Shown: positions 38,718 to 46,801 of the stretch, piece by piece | Layout of the letters: each line of letters starts with the position of its first letter | Numbering within the stretch: the first letter of the stretch is position 1 | Program-made: the position numbers and the translations under genes | NCBI GenBank assembly: GCA_021827205.1 | Contig: JAKAWV010000001.1 | Location: 186,001-250,000 of the forward strand | Direction: 5' to 3' | Length of the DNA stretch: 64,000 nucleotides | Source of the DNA: Pseudomonadota bacterium | GTDB taxonomy: Bacteria > Pseudomonadota > Gammaproteobacteria > Xanthomonadales > Rhodanobacteraceae | Notes under the pieces: generated by a model | The model's input: the letters and a program-made list of their open reading frames with translations, nothing else | Database searches by the model: none | Told to the model about the DNA's origin: nothing

Positions 38718-38751
38718 CCTCTGGCAAGTCCACGAGGGACTTGTGCAGAGG
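38718..38751 (+). terminator. strong hairpin upstream of ssb
   Basis: CCTCTG-G-CAAGTCC and GGACTTG-TG-CAGAGG form a 13-bp two-part stem with a 5-nt loop, directly after a second smaller hairpin (GCAAGCC/GGCTTGC, 38698-38717). TTTCCT follows. It could end transcription from the MFS gene or structure the ssb leader, 39 nt before the ssb start. Confidence 0.5.
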
Positions 38752-38789
38752 TTTCCTGATACATCATCCTGCGACAGCGGAGAACGCTC

Positions 38790-39284
38790 ATGGCACGTGG
38801 CGTCAACAAGGTGATTCTGGTTGGCAATCTGGGCGCGGACCCCGAGCGGCGCGCGACCGCGGGTGGTACTTCGGTCACCAGCCTGCGCATTGCCACCAGC
38901 GAAAGCTGGAAGGACAAGCAGACCGGCGAGCAGCAGGAACGCACCGAGTGGCACCGCGTCAAGCTGTTCGGGCGTCTTGGCGACATCGCCGCCGAATACC
39001 TGCGCAAGGGCCGTCAGGTCTACATCGAAGGCTCGCTGCGCACCGACAAATACACCGATCGCGACGGCAACGAGCGCTACAGCACCGACATCATCGCCAA
39101 CGAGATGCAGATGCTCGGCGGTCAGGGCGGTGGCGAGGGCGGCATGCGCTCCGGCGGCGCCGAGGCGGGCGGCGAAGGTGGCCAGCGGCGCGGCGGCGCA
39201 CCCGCGGGGCGCAGCACACCGGCCGCGGCCGGCGCGCGGCCAGCCGGCGAGGCCGGCTTCGAGGACGACGATATTCCGTTCTGA
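38790..39284 (+). CDS. ssb: single-stranded DNA-binding protein SSB
   Basis: Essential ssDNA-binding protein of replication and repair. The 164-residue protein has an N-terminal OB fold ([50 protein letters not shown]), a long Gly-rich linker, and the acidic tip DDDIPF that recruits partner proteins. GGAG lies before the ATG. It is the last core gene before the genomic island; a strong terminator follows. Confidence 0.98.
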   Translation: MARGVNKVILVGNLGADPERRATAGGTSVTSLRIATSESWKDKQTGEQQERTEWHRVKLFGRLGDIAAEYLRKGRQVYIEGSLRTDKYTDRDGNERYSTDIIANEMQMLGGQGGGEGGMRSGGAEAGGEGGQRRGGAPAGRSTPAAAGARPAGEAGFEDDDIPF

Positions 39285-39320
39285 GACCTACCGTAAATAA
39301 AATTGTTGTATATCCACCCC

Positions 39321-39354
39321 GGGGTCAGCTTTCGAGCTGGCCCCTTTTGGTTTT
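39321..39354 (+). terminator. intrinsic terminator after ssb
   Basis: GGGGTCAGCT-TTCG-AGCTGGCCCC (10-bp stem with one G-U and a stable UUCG loop) followed by TTTTGGTTTT. This is the clearest Rho-independent terminator in the window and ends the ssb transcript at the core/island boundary. Confidence 0.9.
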
Positions 39355-39443
39355 AGTGTTTGTTGCGATTGCTTGCAGCAGCGAGGGTTATAAGCTACCA
39401 TTAAACAAGTGGTGCACAAGCCTGAGCTTTGAGGTCGATGTCC

Positions 39444-40703
39444 ATGGCGCTGTTCCGTATCCGTTTCGTCGTGCTCTCGGATGGCGAGAGAGTCCCGATG
39501 TTGCTGGATGCCTCGGGGCTTCCGCATTGGTTTGCGACGCTGTTCGTGACCACGCAGGTGCGGAACAACAGCAAGGCGCCGAATACGATGTTTGCGGTTC
39601 TTGGGGCCGTGCGAAATCTTCTGGCGTGGGCAACAGCGCAGTCGATCGACCTCGAGAGTCGTTTCGCCCGTCGTGAATGGCTGCTGGAAGCCGAGATCGA
39701 ATCACTCCGGGCCTACGCACAGTCCAGTATTGACTCATGCGATGCGCACGATCCTGTCGTCGTGCGCCTGCCGAAACGACGCGAAACTGCTCGCGCCGCA
39801 CGTGGCCTGCCGGATGGGCGCGTATCAGGCAGTACGCAGTACATCCGCATGACCTATATGGCCGCCTATCTTGAATGGCTGGCCATTCGAATCATTGAAC
39901 GAGAGGCCCGCCGCGTCGACGATGGGACACGCAGTGAGATCAAGGCAATGGCGGTCAGTATTCGTATGCGACGGCCAAGAAAATCGGCACGATCACTGCT
40001 GTCTGCCCGGCGAGGATTGTCCGAGGGATCGCAGCAACGCCTGCTTGAGCTGATGCGCCCCGATTCGAACGACAACCCGTTCGAGCACGAAGTCAGGCAG
40101 CGCAACGCGCTCATCATTCATCTCCTCTACGATCTTGGAATCCGTGCAGGCGAGCTCCTGGCGCTTAAGGTCAACGATTTCGATTTCCAACGCAATGAGG
40201 TCGTGGCCGCCCGGCGCCACGGCGATCCGAGCGACCCACGGGCGAACCAGCCGGTACTGAAGACCATGGATCGGCGGATCGCGCTATCGCCTGCACTGTC
40301 GGGCGAAGTATCCCGTTATGTGCTGGCGGAGCGTCGCCGGTACCCGAGGGCACGCCGTCACGAGTTCCTGCTGGTCACCCATCAGGCCGGCCCGTTTCAG
40401 GGCATGCCGCTCTCGATGAAGGGCTTGAACAAGCTGTTCGCCACGATCCAGCGCGCGGATCCGGATGTGCTGGGTGGTCTTACGGCACACGTACTCCGTC
40501 ATACGGCCAACGATCGGCTATCCGCGATGTGGGATGCCCATGGCGTTCGATCCCCTGAGGAAGAGAAAATGCGCTCGTATCTGATGGGTTGGCGAGAGGG
40601 ATCGGGAACCGCGACAACCTATACGCGCAGGCATGTTGAGAAGAAGGCGCGCGAAGCATCACTGAAGCTCCAGCAAACGCCACGGAAGGGGGAAGACCGA
40701 TGA
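39444..40703 (+). CDS. tyrosine recombinase/integrase, first of an overlapping set
   Basis: Predicted site-specific recombinase that would move the island. The 419-residue protein (ATG 39444 with GAGG 9 bp upstream, preferred to TTG 39429) has a SAM-like N-terminal domain and a C-terminal catalytic domain. The latter contains DLGIRAGELLALKVNDFD (first Arg), HVLRHTANDRL (His-x-x-Arg) and the Tyr in TTYTRRHVEKKA. A TATAAG box upstream (39389) may be the promoter. It overlaps the next recombinase gene by ATGA. Size and order recall TnpA of Tn554 or GmtY of the gamma-mobile-trio. Confidence 0.9.
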   Translation: MALFRIRFVVLSDGERVPMLLDASGLPHWFATLFVTTQVRNNSKAPNTMFAVLGAVRNLLAWATAQSIDLESRFARREWLLEAEIESLRAYAQSSIDSCDAHDPVVVRLPKRRETARAARGLPDGRVSGSTQYIRMTYMAAYLEWLAIRIIEREARRVDDGTRSEIKAMAVSIRMRRPRKSARSLLSARRGLSEGSQQRLLELMRPDSNDNPFEHEVRQRNALIIHLLYDLGIRAGELLALKVNDFDFQRNEVVAARRHGDPSDPRANQPVLKTMDRRIALSPALSGEVSRYVLAERRRYPRARRHEFLLVTHQAGPFQGMPLSMKGLNKLFATIQRADPDVLGGLTAHVLRHTANDRLSAMWDAHGVRSPEEEKMRSYLMGWREGSGTATTYTRRHVEKKAREASLKLQQTPRKGEDR

Positions 40704-42274
40704 CGAATTCAAACAGGTCGCTCGCAATCCAACGTACAGGTTCCATCACATCACGTGATGGCTACCCTTTTGAGCCCACTGCTTCGCACTGGAAGCTCTC
40801 ACGGGATACAACGATTTCACTGCAGTGGGTTTCTGGTGAGCTCTCGTGCGTGATCGCAGAGTCGTTAATCAAGGTGCTCACGCACTACGCGATCCTCTAC
40901 TCAGCGGATCACACATACAATCTGGCAACTCGGTTCCGAGCATTTTCTCGGTGGAGATATGCGCTTAAGGGCATGACAGATCAGATCGATTCAAGCGATC
41001 TCATCAGTTATCGAAGCACGCTGGATGCTCAACACGAATTTTATCTTGGCGTGCTCAGCGGTTTGTTCAAGGCCTGGATCGGGCTAGGGCTGCCCGGCGT
41101 TGACGCCGATGTTCCGTCGTTATTTGAGGGCTGGAGGCTCAAGGGCAACGTCAAGGGATTGGCAGTCCAGACAAAGTGCCCGGACAAAGGAGCGCTCACC
41201 GATCTCGAGTACCAAGGCCTTCAAGAGCGGCTCCTGGAAGGATTTGAGCGGGATGAGATCGATCTGGCTGACTACATGCTGGCCACATTGTTTTGTGCGA
41301 CGGGTCGCCGTCCTGCCCAGCTGGCGGATCTCAAGGGCGGGGATCTGGTCGAAGCAAGGTCGTCCGATGGACTGCGCGAGTTTGTCCTTAACGTGCCGCG
41401 GCGCAAGGTGCGAGGTGGCGGATGGCGCGCCGAATTCAAGGCGGTTGCGTTGACACCCGAAATCGGAATGGCTGTGCGTGTGCTCATCGCAGAAAACGAA
41501 GTGAAGCTACGGACTTTGTGCAGCGATGTACGCGGCGAGGTGCTGAAACGGCTTCCGCTTTTTCCAGCGTGGAAGGTGATCAAAGATGCAGTTCTTAACG
41601 AGGGGGACGCGCTTTCAGAGTTGATGGCGACGGATGCCGCGCACCTCACTACGCCAGTTATGAGACTTCGCTTGGAGCGCACGGTCGCTGCACTGTCCGT
41701 AATCTCCGAACGCACCGATGGGCCGATCCGCGTTTTCCCGACACGGTTGCGGCGCACCCTCGCCACCCGCGCCGCAAGAGAGGGCTACGGGCCGCTCATC
41801 ATCGCTGAGTTGCTTGACCATACCGACGATCAGAACGCGCGCGTCTACACGGAGAATGTCCCGGAACACGTCGACGCGATCAATGAAGCCATGGCGCGGC
41901 AGCTCGCGCCGCTCGCGCAAGCGTTCGCGGGCGTGCTCGTGCGGAGCGAGCGTGAAGCGTTGCGGGGCGACGACCCGACGAGCCGCGTGCGTACCGATAG
42001 CGGAAGTGCGGCAGGCACCTGCGGCCATTTTGGATTTTGCGGTGCACTTGCGCCGATCGCCTGCTACACCTGCAGGCACTTCCAGCCATGGATCGATGGA
42101 CCTCATGAGGATGTGCTGCATGGTCTGCTGGCGGAGCGGGACCGCATCCGGCAACTGACCCGGGACATGGCGATCGCTGCCATCAACGACCGGACGATCT
42201 TTGCCGTCACGCAGGTCATCCAGATGTGCGCGGCGCGGAGAAGTGAGGTCAGCGCAGGTGAGCTCGATGGCTGA
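40700..42274 (+). CDS. second tyrosine recombinase with C-terminal Cys-rich tail
   Basis: A 524-residue recombinase-fold protein. Residues around 200 read FCATGRRPAQLADLKGGDLV (first Arg box), followed by FPTRLRRTLATRAAREG where the usual His of HxxR is Arg, then LLDHTDDQNARVYTENV with the catalytic-type Tyr. After the catalytic domain comes a Cys-rich segment, CGHFGFCGALAPIACYTCRHF, probably metal binding. The start overlaps the first recombinase (ATGA) and the end overlaps the third. The altered box suggests that it may act as a partner in a heteromeric recombinase complex; that is inference. Confidence 0.85.
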   Translation: MTNSNRSLAIQRTGSITSRDGYPFEPTASHWKLSRDTTISLQWVSGELSCVIAESLIKVLTHYAILYSADHTYNLATRFRAFSRWRYALKGMTDQIDSSDLISYRSTLDAQHEFYLGVLSGLFKAWIGLGLPGVDADVPSLFEGWRLKGNVKGLAVQTKCPDKGALTDLEYQGLQERLLEGFERDEIDLADYMLATLFCATGRRPAQLADLKGGDLVEARSSDGLREFVLNVPRRKVRGGGWRAEFKAVALTPEIGMAVRVLIAENEVKLRTLCSDVRGEVLKRLPLFPAWKVIKDAVLNEGDALSELMATDAAHLTTPVMRLRLERTVAALSVISERTDGPIRVFPTRLRRTLATRAAREGYGPLIIAELLDHTDDQNARVYTENVPEHVDAINEAMARQLAPLAQAFAGVLVRSEREALRGDDPTSRVRTDSGSAAGTCGHFGFCGALAPIACYTCRHFQPWIDGPHEDVLHGLLAERDRIRQLTRDMAIAAINDRTIFAVTQVIQMCAARRSEVSAGELDG

Positions 42275-44300
42275 GATCGTTCACTTCGTCCCGCGGGCTA
42301 CTCTGGATGCTCGTGACAACGTGAAGGAGTTCATTCGAATTTGCAGGGACGAGCTGACGGTGTTCGCTGTGGATCTGGATTGGAACGCCAACACCTGGCA
42401 GCAGGCAGGCGTGTCGTTCGGGAACCTGGATCAAACGACGCCGAAGCTCTCACCGTCGAAGGCGATGAAGACGCCGTTTCTCGACTTTGCCAAGGCCTAT
42501 TTCAGGTACCAGCAAGGCCATAAGCCGACTGGCGCCAAGAACGAGATGAGGGCCCTCAAGTGCCTTGAGCGTGCGCTGGATGAACGCGAGCGCGGCATGG
42601 ATCTTCAGCACGTCGATGCATCCTTACTTGATCGCGCAGCGGTCCTGGCTCGCGGGCACTATTCAGCAGGTGCGGCGTATCACGCGGGGCGTGAACTTGA
42701 GCGACTGGCGCGCTTTATTTCGGCTAAGCGGTTGATCGCTGCAACCCTCGATTGGAAGAGCCCGATTGCTCGTCCGGGCGACACCGTGCGAACCGGCAAG
42801 AAGGCGCAGGAGGAGCGAGATCGGAAGCTTCCTTCGGATGCGGCTTTGGATGCGCTCGCGGACATCTTTGCCTCCAATCCAAAGGTTGCTCGGGATGTCT
42901 TCACGACCTCGGTGGCCGTCATGTTGCTGTGCGCGCCTTCGCGCATCTCCGAACTCCTGGCCCTTCCGGAAGACTGCGAAGTGTGGGAGACGAAGCGCGA
43001 TGGGAAACGCGCGTACGGGTGGCGGTTCCAGCCGGGCAAGGGCGGAGCACCGATGATCAAATGGATCCCGGACGCCATGGTCGAGGTAGCCCAGGAAGCT
43101 GTTCGGCGCGTTCGCGAAATGACGATCGAAGCGAGACGAATCGCATCCTGGCTTGAGCAGTACCCCGATCGGTTCTATCGGCACAGCGCCTGCCCGCAAG
43201 TCGAGGAAACCTGCCCTTTGAACGTGATGAACGCGGCCGCCGCCGTCGGCATCAACAAAGATGACCCCCTGTACTGCCGTACAGAGTTGCGCCGTCTGGG
43301 TCTGTCTGGACGCAACGGCGGTAACACCTTCGCGAGCATGAACAAATGGGCCCATGCGCGGCTGCCTGAGGGCTTCCCGTGGTTCGACGAGGGGCGTGGC
43401 GTCCGTTTCTCGGAGGCACTCTTCTGCGTTCAGTTGAATGCGCTGCGCACTGGCATGCCGGCAAGCCTGTGCCTGATACGGCGACCAACGAATAACGTTT
43501 TCAACAATGACCTCTGTACAAGACAGACAAGTGCAACCTACGTTGCCCCCGGTGTCTTCGATCGTCACGGGTACAACTCTGGTCGCACAAAGCCGTTGAA
43601 GGTGACATCGCATCAGTTCCGGCACCTGATCAACACGATGGGGCAACGGGGTGGGCTTGGCCAGTCGGAGATCGCGCGGTGGTCGGGCCGAGTCGATGTG
43701 AAGCAAAACCGCGTTTACGACCACATGTCGGAATTTGAGCTGGTCGATATGCTGCGGCAACACGACCCTGGGCTTTCACTGGATCGTTCCCTGACCGAAA
43801 TTGCCGAGCAGATCGCCACGCAGCTGCCGATGACGCGTCAGGAGTTCAATGCGCTCACGATCCCGACCGCGCACGTGACCGAGTACGGTTTCTGCATCCA
43901 TGACTACGTGATGTCGCCCTGTCAGCGCTTCCGTGACTGCCTGAACTGCACGGAGCAAGTGTGCATCAAGGGTGATCGACGGTTGGATCGCATTCGCACG
44001 CGTTACGCGCAGGTCAGTCAGTTGATGGAGCGTGCCCGGCGCGAAATTGCCGAAGGCTCCGCCGGCGCGGACCGGTGGTACGAGATCCACGCGCTGACAG
44101 AGAAACGGCTCGGCTCGCTCTTGGCGATCCTGGAGGATCCCTCGGTCAACGACGGGGCGATCATTCGACTGAACAATGACCAGGAATTCAGTCCGCTGCG
44201 CCGGGCGCTTGACGCCAAGGCGATCGCGGGCACGCTGAAGGAAGAGCACCGTTCGATGCTGGATGGCGCCCGCCAGATGCTAGAGCATTCGGATGGCTAA
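42267..44300 (+). CDS. third, large tyrosine recombinase (TnpB/GmtZ-like)
   Basis: A 677-residue protein starting at ATG 42267, behind AGGTGA and overlapping the previous stop; the track's 42201 start is not supported. The recombinase signatures are SRISELLALPED (Arg box), VTSHQFRHLINTMGQRGGLGQSEIARWSG (HxxR box, Trp in place of the third His) and the Tyr in KQNRVYDHMSEFE. A Cys-rich C-terminal part, CIHDYVMSPCQRFRDCLNCTEQVCIKGD, follows. Large recombinases with such tails include TnpB of Tn554-type elements. It overlaps the next gene by 8 bp. Confidence 0.85.
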   Translation: MAEIVHFVPRATLDARDNVKEFIRICRDELTVFAVDLDWNANTWQQAGVSFGNLDQTTPKLSPSKAMKTPFLDFAKAYFRYQQGHKPTGAKNEMRALKCLERALDERERGMDLQHVDASLLDRAAVLARGHYSAGAAYHAGRELERLARFISAKRLIAATLDWKSPIARPGDTVRTGKKAQEERDRKLPSDAALDALADIFASNPKVARDVFTTSVAVMLLCAPSRISELLALPEDCEVWETKRDGKRAYGWRFQPGKGGAPMIKWIPDAMVEVAQEAVRRVREMTIEARRIASWLEQYPDRFYRHSACPQVEETCPLNVMNAAAAVGINKDDPLYCRTELRRLGLSGRNGGNTFASMNKWAHARLPEGFPWFDEGRGVRFSEALFCVQLNALRTGMPASLCLIRRPTNNVFNNDLCTRQTSATYVAPGVFDRHGYNSGRTKPLKVTSHQFRHLINTMGQRGGLGQSEIARWSGRVDVKQNRVYDHMSEFELVDMLRQHDPGLSLDRSLTEIAEQIATQLPMTRQEFNALTIPTAHVTEYGFCIHDYVMSPCQRFRDCLNCTEQVCIKGDRRLDRIRTRYAQVSQLMERARREIAEGSAGADRWYEIHALTEKRLGSLLAILEDPSVNDGAIIRLNNDQEFSPLRRALDAKAIAGTLKEEHRSMLDGARQMLEHSDG

Positions 44301-44703
44301 ACACCTGGCCGACCGCGACATTGAACGTGTCGTGGAGATCCTCGATGGCTGGAAGGGCAAGCTGACGTGGGAAGCGCTCAGTGCCGCCTGCATGCCGGTC
44401 ATTCACACCGCCCCAGCAAGGCAAACACTGGCGCGCAGTGTTCGGATCAAGGATGCGTTCAAGGCAGTCAAGCGGCGCCTCAGGGACGAACCAGAGCCGG
44501 CACTGAAAGCAGCGCCCAGCATGCGCGTGGCGATGGAGCGCATCGCGCGCCTGACAAACGAGAACGAGCGATTGAAGGCCGAGAACTCGCGGCTCCTGGA
44601 GCAGTTCGTCGTCTGGCAGTACAACGCCCACATTCGCGGATTGACCGACACCGACCTTGGCAAGGCGTTGCCGGGCATTGACCGGGGCAACACCGAGGGT
44701 TGA
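44293..44703 (+). CDS. small coiled-coil protein of the recombinase operon (TnpC/GmtX-like)
   Basis: A 136-residue protein overlapping the third recombinase by 8 bp, so it belongs to the same operon. The N-terminal part (RVVEILDGWKGKLTWEALSAAC) looks like a small winged-helix-type DNA-binding fold, and the centre is a clear coiled coil (MERIARLTNENERLKAENSRLLEQF). TnpC of Tn554 and GmtX are small proteins in the same last position. Function would be to assist or orient recombination. Identification is by position, size and coiled coil, not by recognised sequence. Confidence 0.65.
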   Translation: MAKHLADRDIERVVEILDGWKGKLTWEALSAACMPVIHTAPARQTLARSVRIKDAFKAVKRRLRDEPEPALKAAPSMRVAMERIARLTNENERLKAENSRLLEQFVVWQYNAHIRGLTDTDLGKALPGIDRGNTEG

Positions 44704-44768
44704 TCGGCGAGCTCGCTGGCACCGGGTTAAGGATGTCGCGCTGCGTCAGGACTTCACTCGCCGGGTCC

Positions 44769-45074
44769 TTAGGACCGCAGCAAGCGGTCTTTCTCGGCTG
44801 CGGGCAGCTGTTCGAACGCCAGGATCATTCTGGCCAGGCGGTCATCGTCAGCGAACAAGTAGGCGACGGGTACTGACAAGGCACTCGCCAGGTGGGCGAT
44901 CGTGCCCATGTCGGGCTCGTGTACCCCCAGTTCATAGCGATTGATGCGAGCACTGGCCACAAACGCATCCAAGCCTGCCTGTACGCCGAGTTCCTTCTGG
45001 GAAAGGTGGCACCGAATCCGCGCCTCCTTGAGGCGACGCTGGAAGACCAGTCGGACGTCGGTCCGTCGCGGCAC
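44769..45074 (-). CDS. XRE-family helix-turn-helix repressor
   Basis: A 101-residue DNA-binding protein with the HTH in RCHLSQKELGVQAGLDAFVASARINRYELGVHEPDMGTIAHLASALSVPVAYLF, typical of the Cro/C1 family, and a short C-terminal helix. It starts at GTG 45074 and faces two palindromes (45101-45115 and 45135-45149) in the divergent region before the next gene, which are the probable operators. It likely represses itself and the divergent small gene, and possibly island functions. Confidence 0.88.
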   Translation of the reverse strand: MPRRTDVRLVFQRRLKEARIRCHLSQKELGVQAGLDAFVASARINRYELGVHEPDMGTIAHLASALSVPVAYLFADDDRLARMILAFEQLPAAEKDRLLRS

Positions 45075-45100
45075 GTTGCAAACCTGCGCAGGTGATGATC

Positions 45101-45149
45101 CTACGAGATTCGTAACTTTGCCTTGCGCGCGATACTACGAGTTTCGTAG
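45101..45149. promoter_or_regulatory. two palindromic operators (CTACGA-N3-TCGTAG)
   Basis: CTACGAGATTCGTAA (45101-45115) and CTACGAGTTTCGTAG (45135-45149) are two copies of one 15-bp palindrome, the second perfect, centre to centre 34 bp. They lie between the divergent XRE repressor gene and the small gene at 45196. A GATACT box (45131-45136) abuts the second copy, so binding would block a promoter there. Confidence 0.7.
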
Positions 45150-45195
45150 CATGGGCGGCGAGCGTCTTTGGTGCCTGGCCTGTGAGGACCCTGGT

Positions 45196-45546
45196 ATGTC
45201 AGTGCGGCTCATGTTCGATGATGACACCGGTATCCCGATTCCGTTGGACAACTATGCCCTGGAAGCCTGGGCCCTCCAGTACGTCCGTGCGTTGCATTCG
45301 GGCCGAATGGAAAGACTCATGGATCGGCTTGCCACGTCCTTTGCTACGAGCTTGGCGGAGTGCCTCGATGCGGACCTCAAGAGACCGAGCGATGCAAAGG
45401 TCCAGTACGCGACCAGCATTGCGCGCGAGCTCGGCATCGCGCTGCCGGCGGAAGCCCTGCGCTTCCGGGGACCCATGGATGATTTCATCGATCGCTTCTC
45501 AGAGCCGTTCCGGCAGCGGCACCGCAAACCGCATCCGGACGAATGA
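45196..45546 (+). CDS. small hypothetical protein divergent from the repressor
   Basis: I do not recognise this protein. The frame is open from before 45151, but the ATG at 45196 has GAGGA 7 bp upstream, while ATG 45151 touches the operator and would have almost no leader, so I choose 45196 (116 residues). It begins MSVRLMFDDDTGIPIPLDNYALEAWALQYV and ends in a basic tail (RQRHRKPHPDE). No signal peptide or membrane helix. Its promoter carries the repressor palindromes, so it is probably controlled by the XRE protein. Confidence 0.65.
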   Translation: MSVRLMFDDDTGIPIPLDNYALEAWALQYVRALHSGRMERLMDRLATSFATSLAECLDADLKRPSDAKVQYATSIARELGIALPAEALRFRGPMDDFIDRFSEPFRQRHRKPHPDE

Positions 45547-45623
45547 TGCAGGATTGCGCGGCTCCACCCTGGACTAGGCACCTGCAATGACATCGACTGA
45601 CCACTCATCCAGAACTTCTCGCC

Positions 45624-46361
45624 ATGGCGTCCGCAAAACTGCTCCAGGATCTACTGCAGGCCGCTCGTCAGAGTACGGGGGCCAAAGAAATCGCCCGTGC
45701 CGAAGATGCCTTCTTCAAGGCTTTGCTCAAATCGACGGTTTACGCCCACGTACCCCTGGCGCCGACGCCCCCCGGGCGCATGCGCTTCGTGCAGTTCGTG
45801 CGCCCGGACAATGGTCAGACCGTCCTGCCCATTTTCAGCGATCGCGAACAGGCCGAGGTCGCCGCAGGCAACGTTCGCGCGATCATCGCCATGGCAGGCC
45901 GCGAACTGCTCGAACTGACCCGCGGCGCGACCCTCATGCTCAACCCCAACGTGGACCAGGTCGCGCTCTATCCGGCCGAGGTGGAAGCGATCCTGGCTGG
46001 GCAATCGATCGGAACGTTTTCGAAAGAAGGGATCGCGGAATCGGAGCCGGTGGGTGCGTGCCCACCGTCCTGCCCAACCGATGAGCTAACCTCGATTCTG
46101 CGGGAGCGCTTTGCAACCGAGCCGTTGGTACGCGCGGCCTATCTTGTCGAACTTCATCGCGGACCTGAGTTTGCTGACATTTCGCTGTTTCTCGGACTCA
46201 TTGTCCCCGGAGCCCACCACGAACGGCTGCTTCAACTCACGAGCCTTTGGATCAAGCCTGCGCTGAAAGACTGGTCAACGCCGCTTTCGGTCATGTTATG
46301 CAAACCTGACGAAGAACTGCCAGAGTTCTTTCACCACGGTATCCAGTTCTATGGAACCTGA
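45624..46361 (+). CDS. SseB family protein
   Basis: A 245-residue protein with the SseB N-terminal domain: VPLAPTPPGRMRFVQFVRPDNGQTVLPIFSDREQAEVAAG followed by GRELLELTRGATLMLNPNVDQVALYPAEVEAIL, and a C-terminal domain of the same family (FATEPLVRAAYLVELHRGPEFADISLFLGL). In E. coli SseB is a poorly understood cytosolic protein; similar genes occur in defence and toxin neighbourhoods. There is no secretion system here, so the family name should not be read as an effector role. The ribosome-binding site is weak. Confidence 0.8.
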   Translation: MASAKLLQDLLQAARQSTGAKEIARAEDAFFKALLKSTVYAHVPLAPTPPGRMRFVQFVRPDNGQTVLPIFSDREQAEVAAGNVRAIIAMAGRELLELTRGATLMLNPNVDQVALYPAEVEAILAGQSIGTFSKEGIAESEPVGACPPSCPTDELTSILRERFATEPLVRAAYLVELHRGPEFADISLFLGLIVPGAHHERLLQLTSLWIKPALKDWSTPLSVMLCKPDEELPEFFHHGIQFYGT

Positions 46362-46801
46362 TGTCATCATGGCGCCCTGCTGTGAAGCCATGCAGGATAA
46401 CGACGCTGGCCTGCAGTACGATGGCGATTCCGTCGCGGGGGCGAATGTTCGAACAGGCGCTTCTGGCCCTCGGTTGGCCTGCGAATGCGGGCCAGAGCGG
46501 AGGGTGCACTTCGAAGCCGCATGTCGAACCAGCGACCGCGCTGGCGATGGTGTCGACGGAGACATGGACGGCCTTTTCACTGGGTACGGTGTTGCGCGCG
46601 TTTGAAATTGATCAATGTTCAGCGATTGTGCGCGTCGAGCGCTGACCAGCTGAATTTGTCGCAATGCCTTGAATCTTGCGGCGATTGCAACCGCATCTCC
46701 TGATCAGTTTGTAGCGCGCAGTGATGGTCAATCTTCTGCGCGCACCAACACTCAGCGTGAGCAGTAGCCGATCTGGTACATGCGGGAAGGGAGGTATCGA
46801 T
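46362..46801. other. 440-bp stretch with no supported gene
   Basis: Between the SseB-family stop and the SNF2 helicase start there are only short overlapping frames (84, 94 and 122 residues) on both strands. None has a recognisable domain or a convincing start site. The last 20 bases hold the strong GGGAGG ribosome-binding site of the helicase gene. A promoter for that gene must lie here, but I cannot pick one hexamer pair with confidence. Confidence 0.5.

Noticed and set aside
45624-46361. Type III secretion effector or translocon protein
   Set aside because: The SseB name is shared by unrelated proteins; there is no secretion apparatus nearby and the sequence matches the cytosolic SseB family.
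46351-46664. Short ORFs of 84, 94 and 122 residues after the SseB-family gene
   Set aside because: They overlap each other on both strands, lack good start signals and show no familiar protein sequence.
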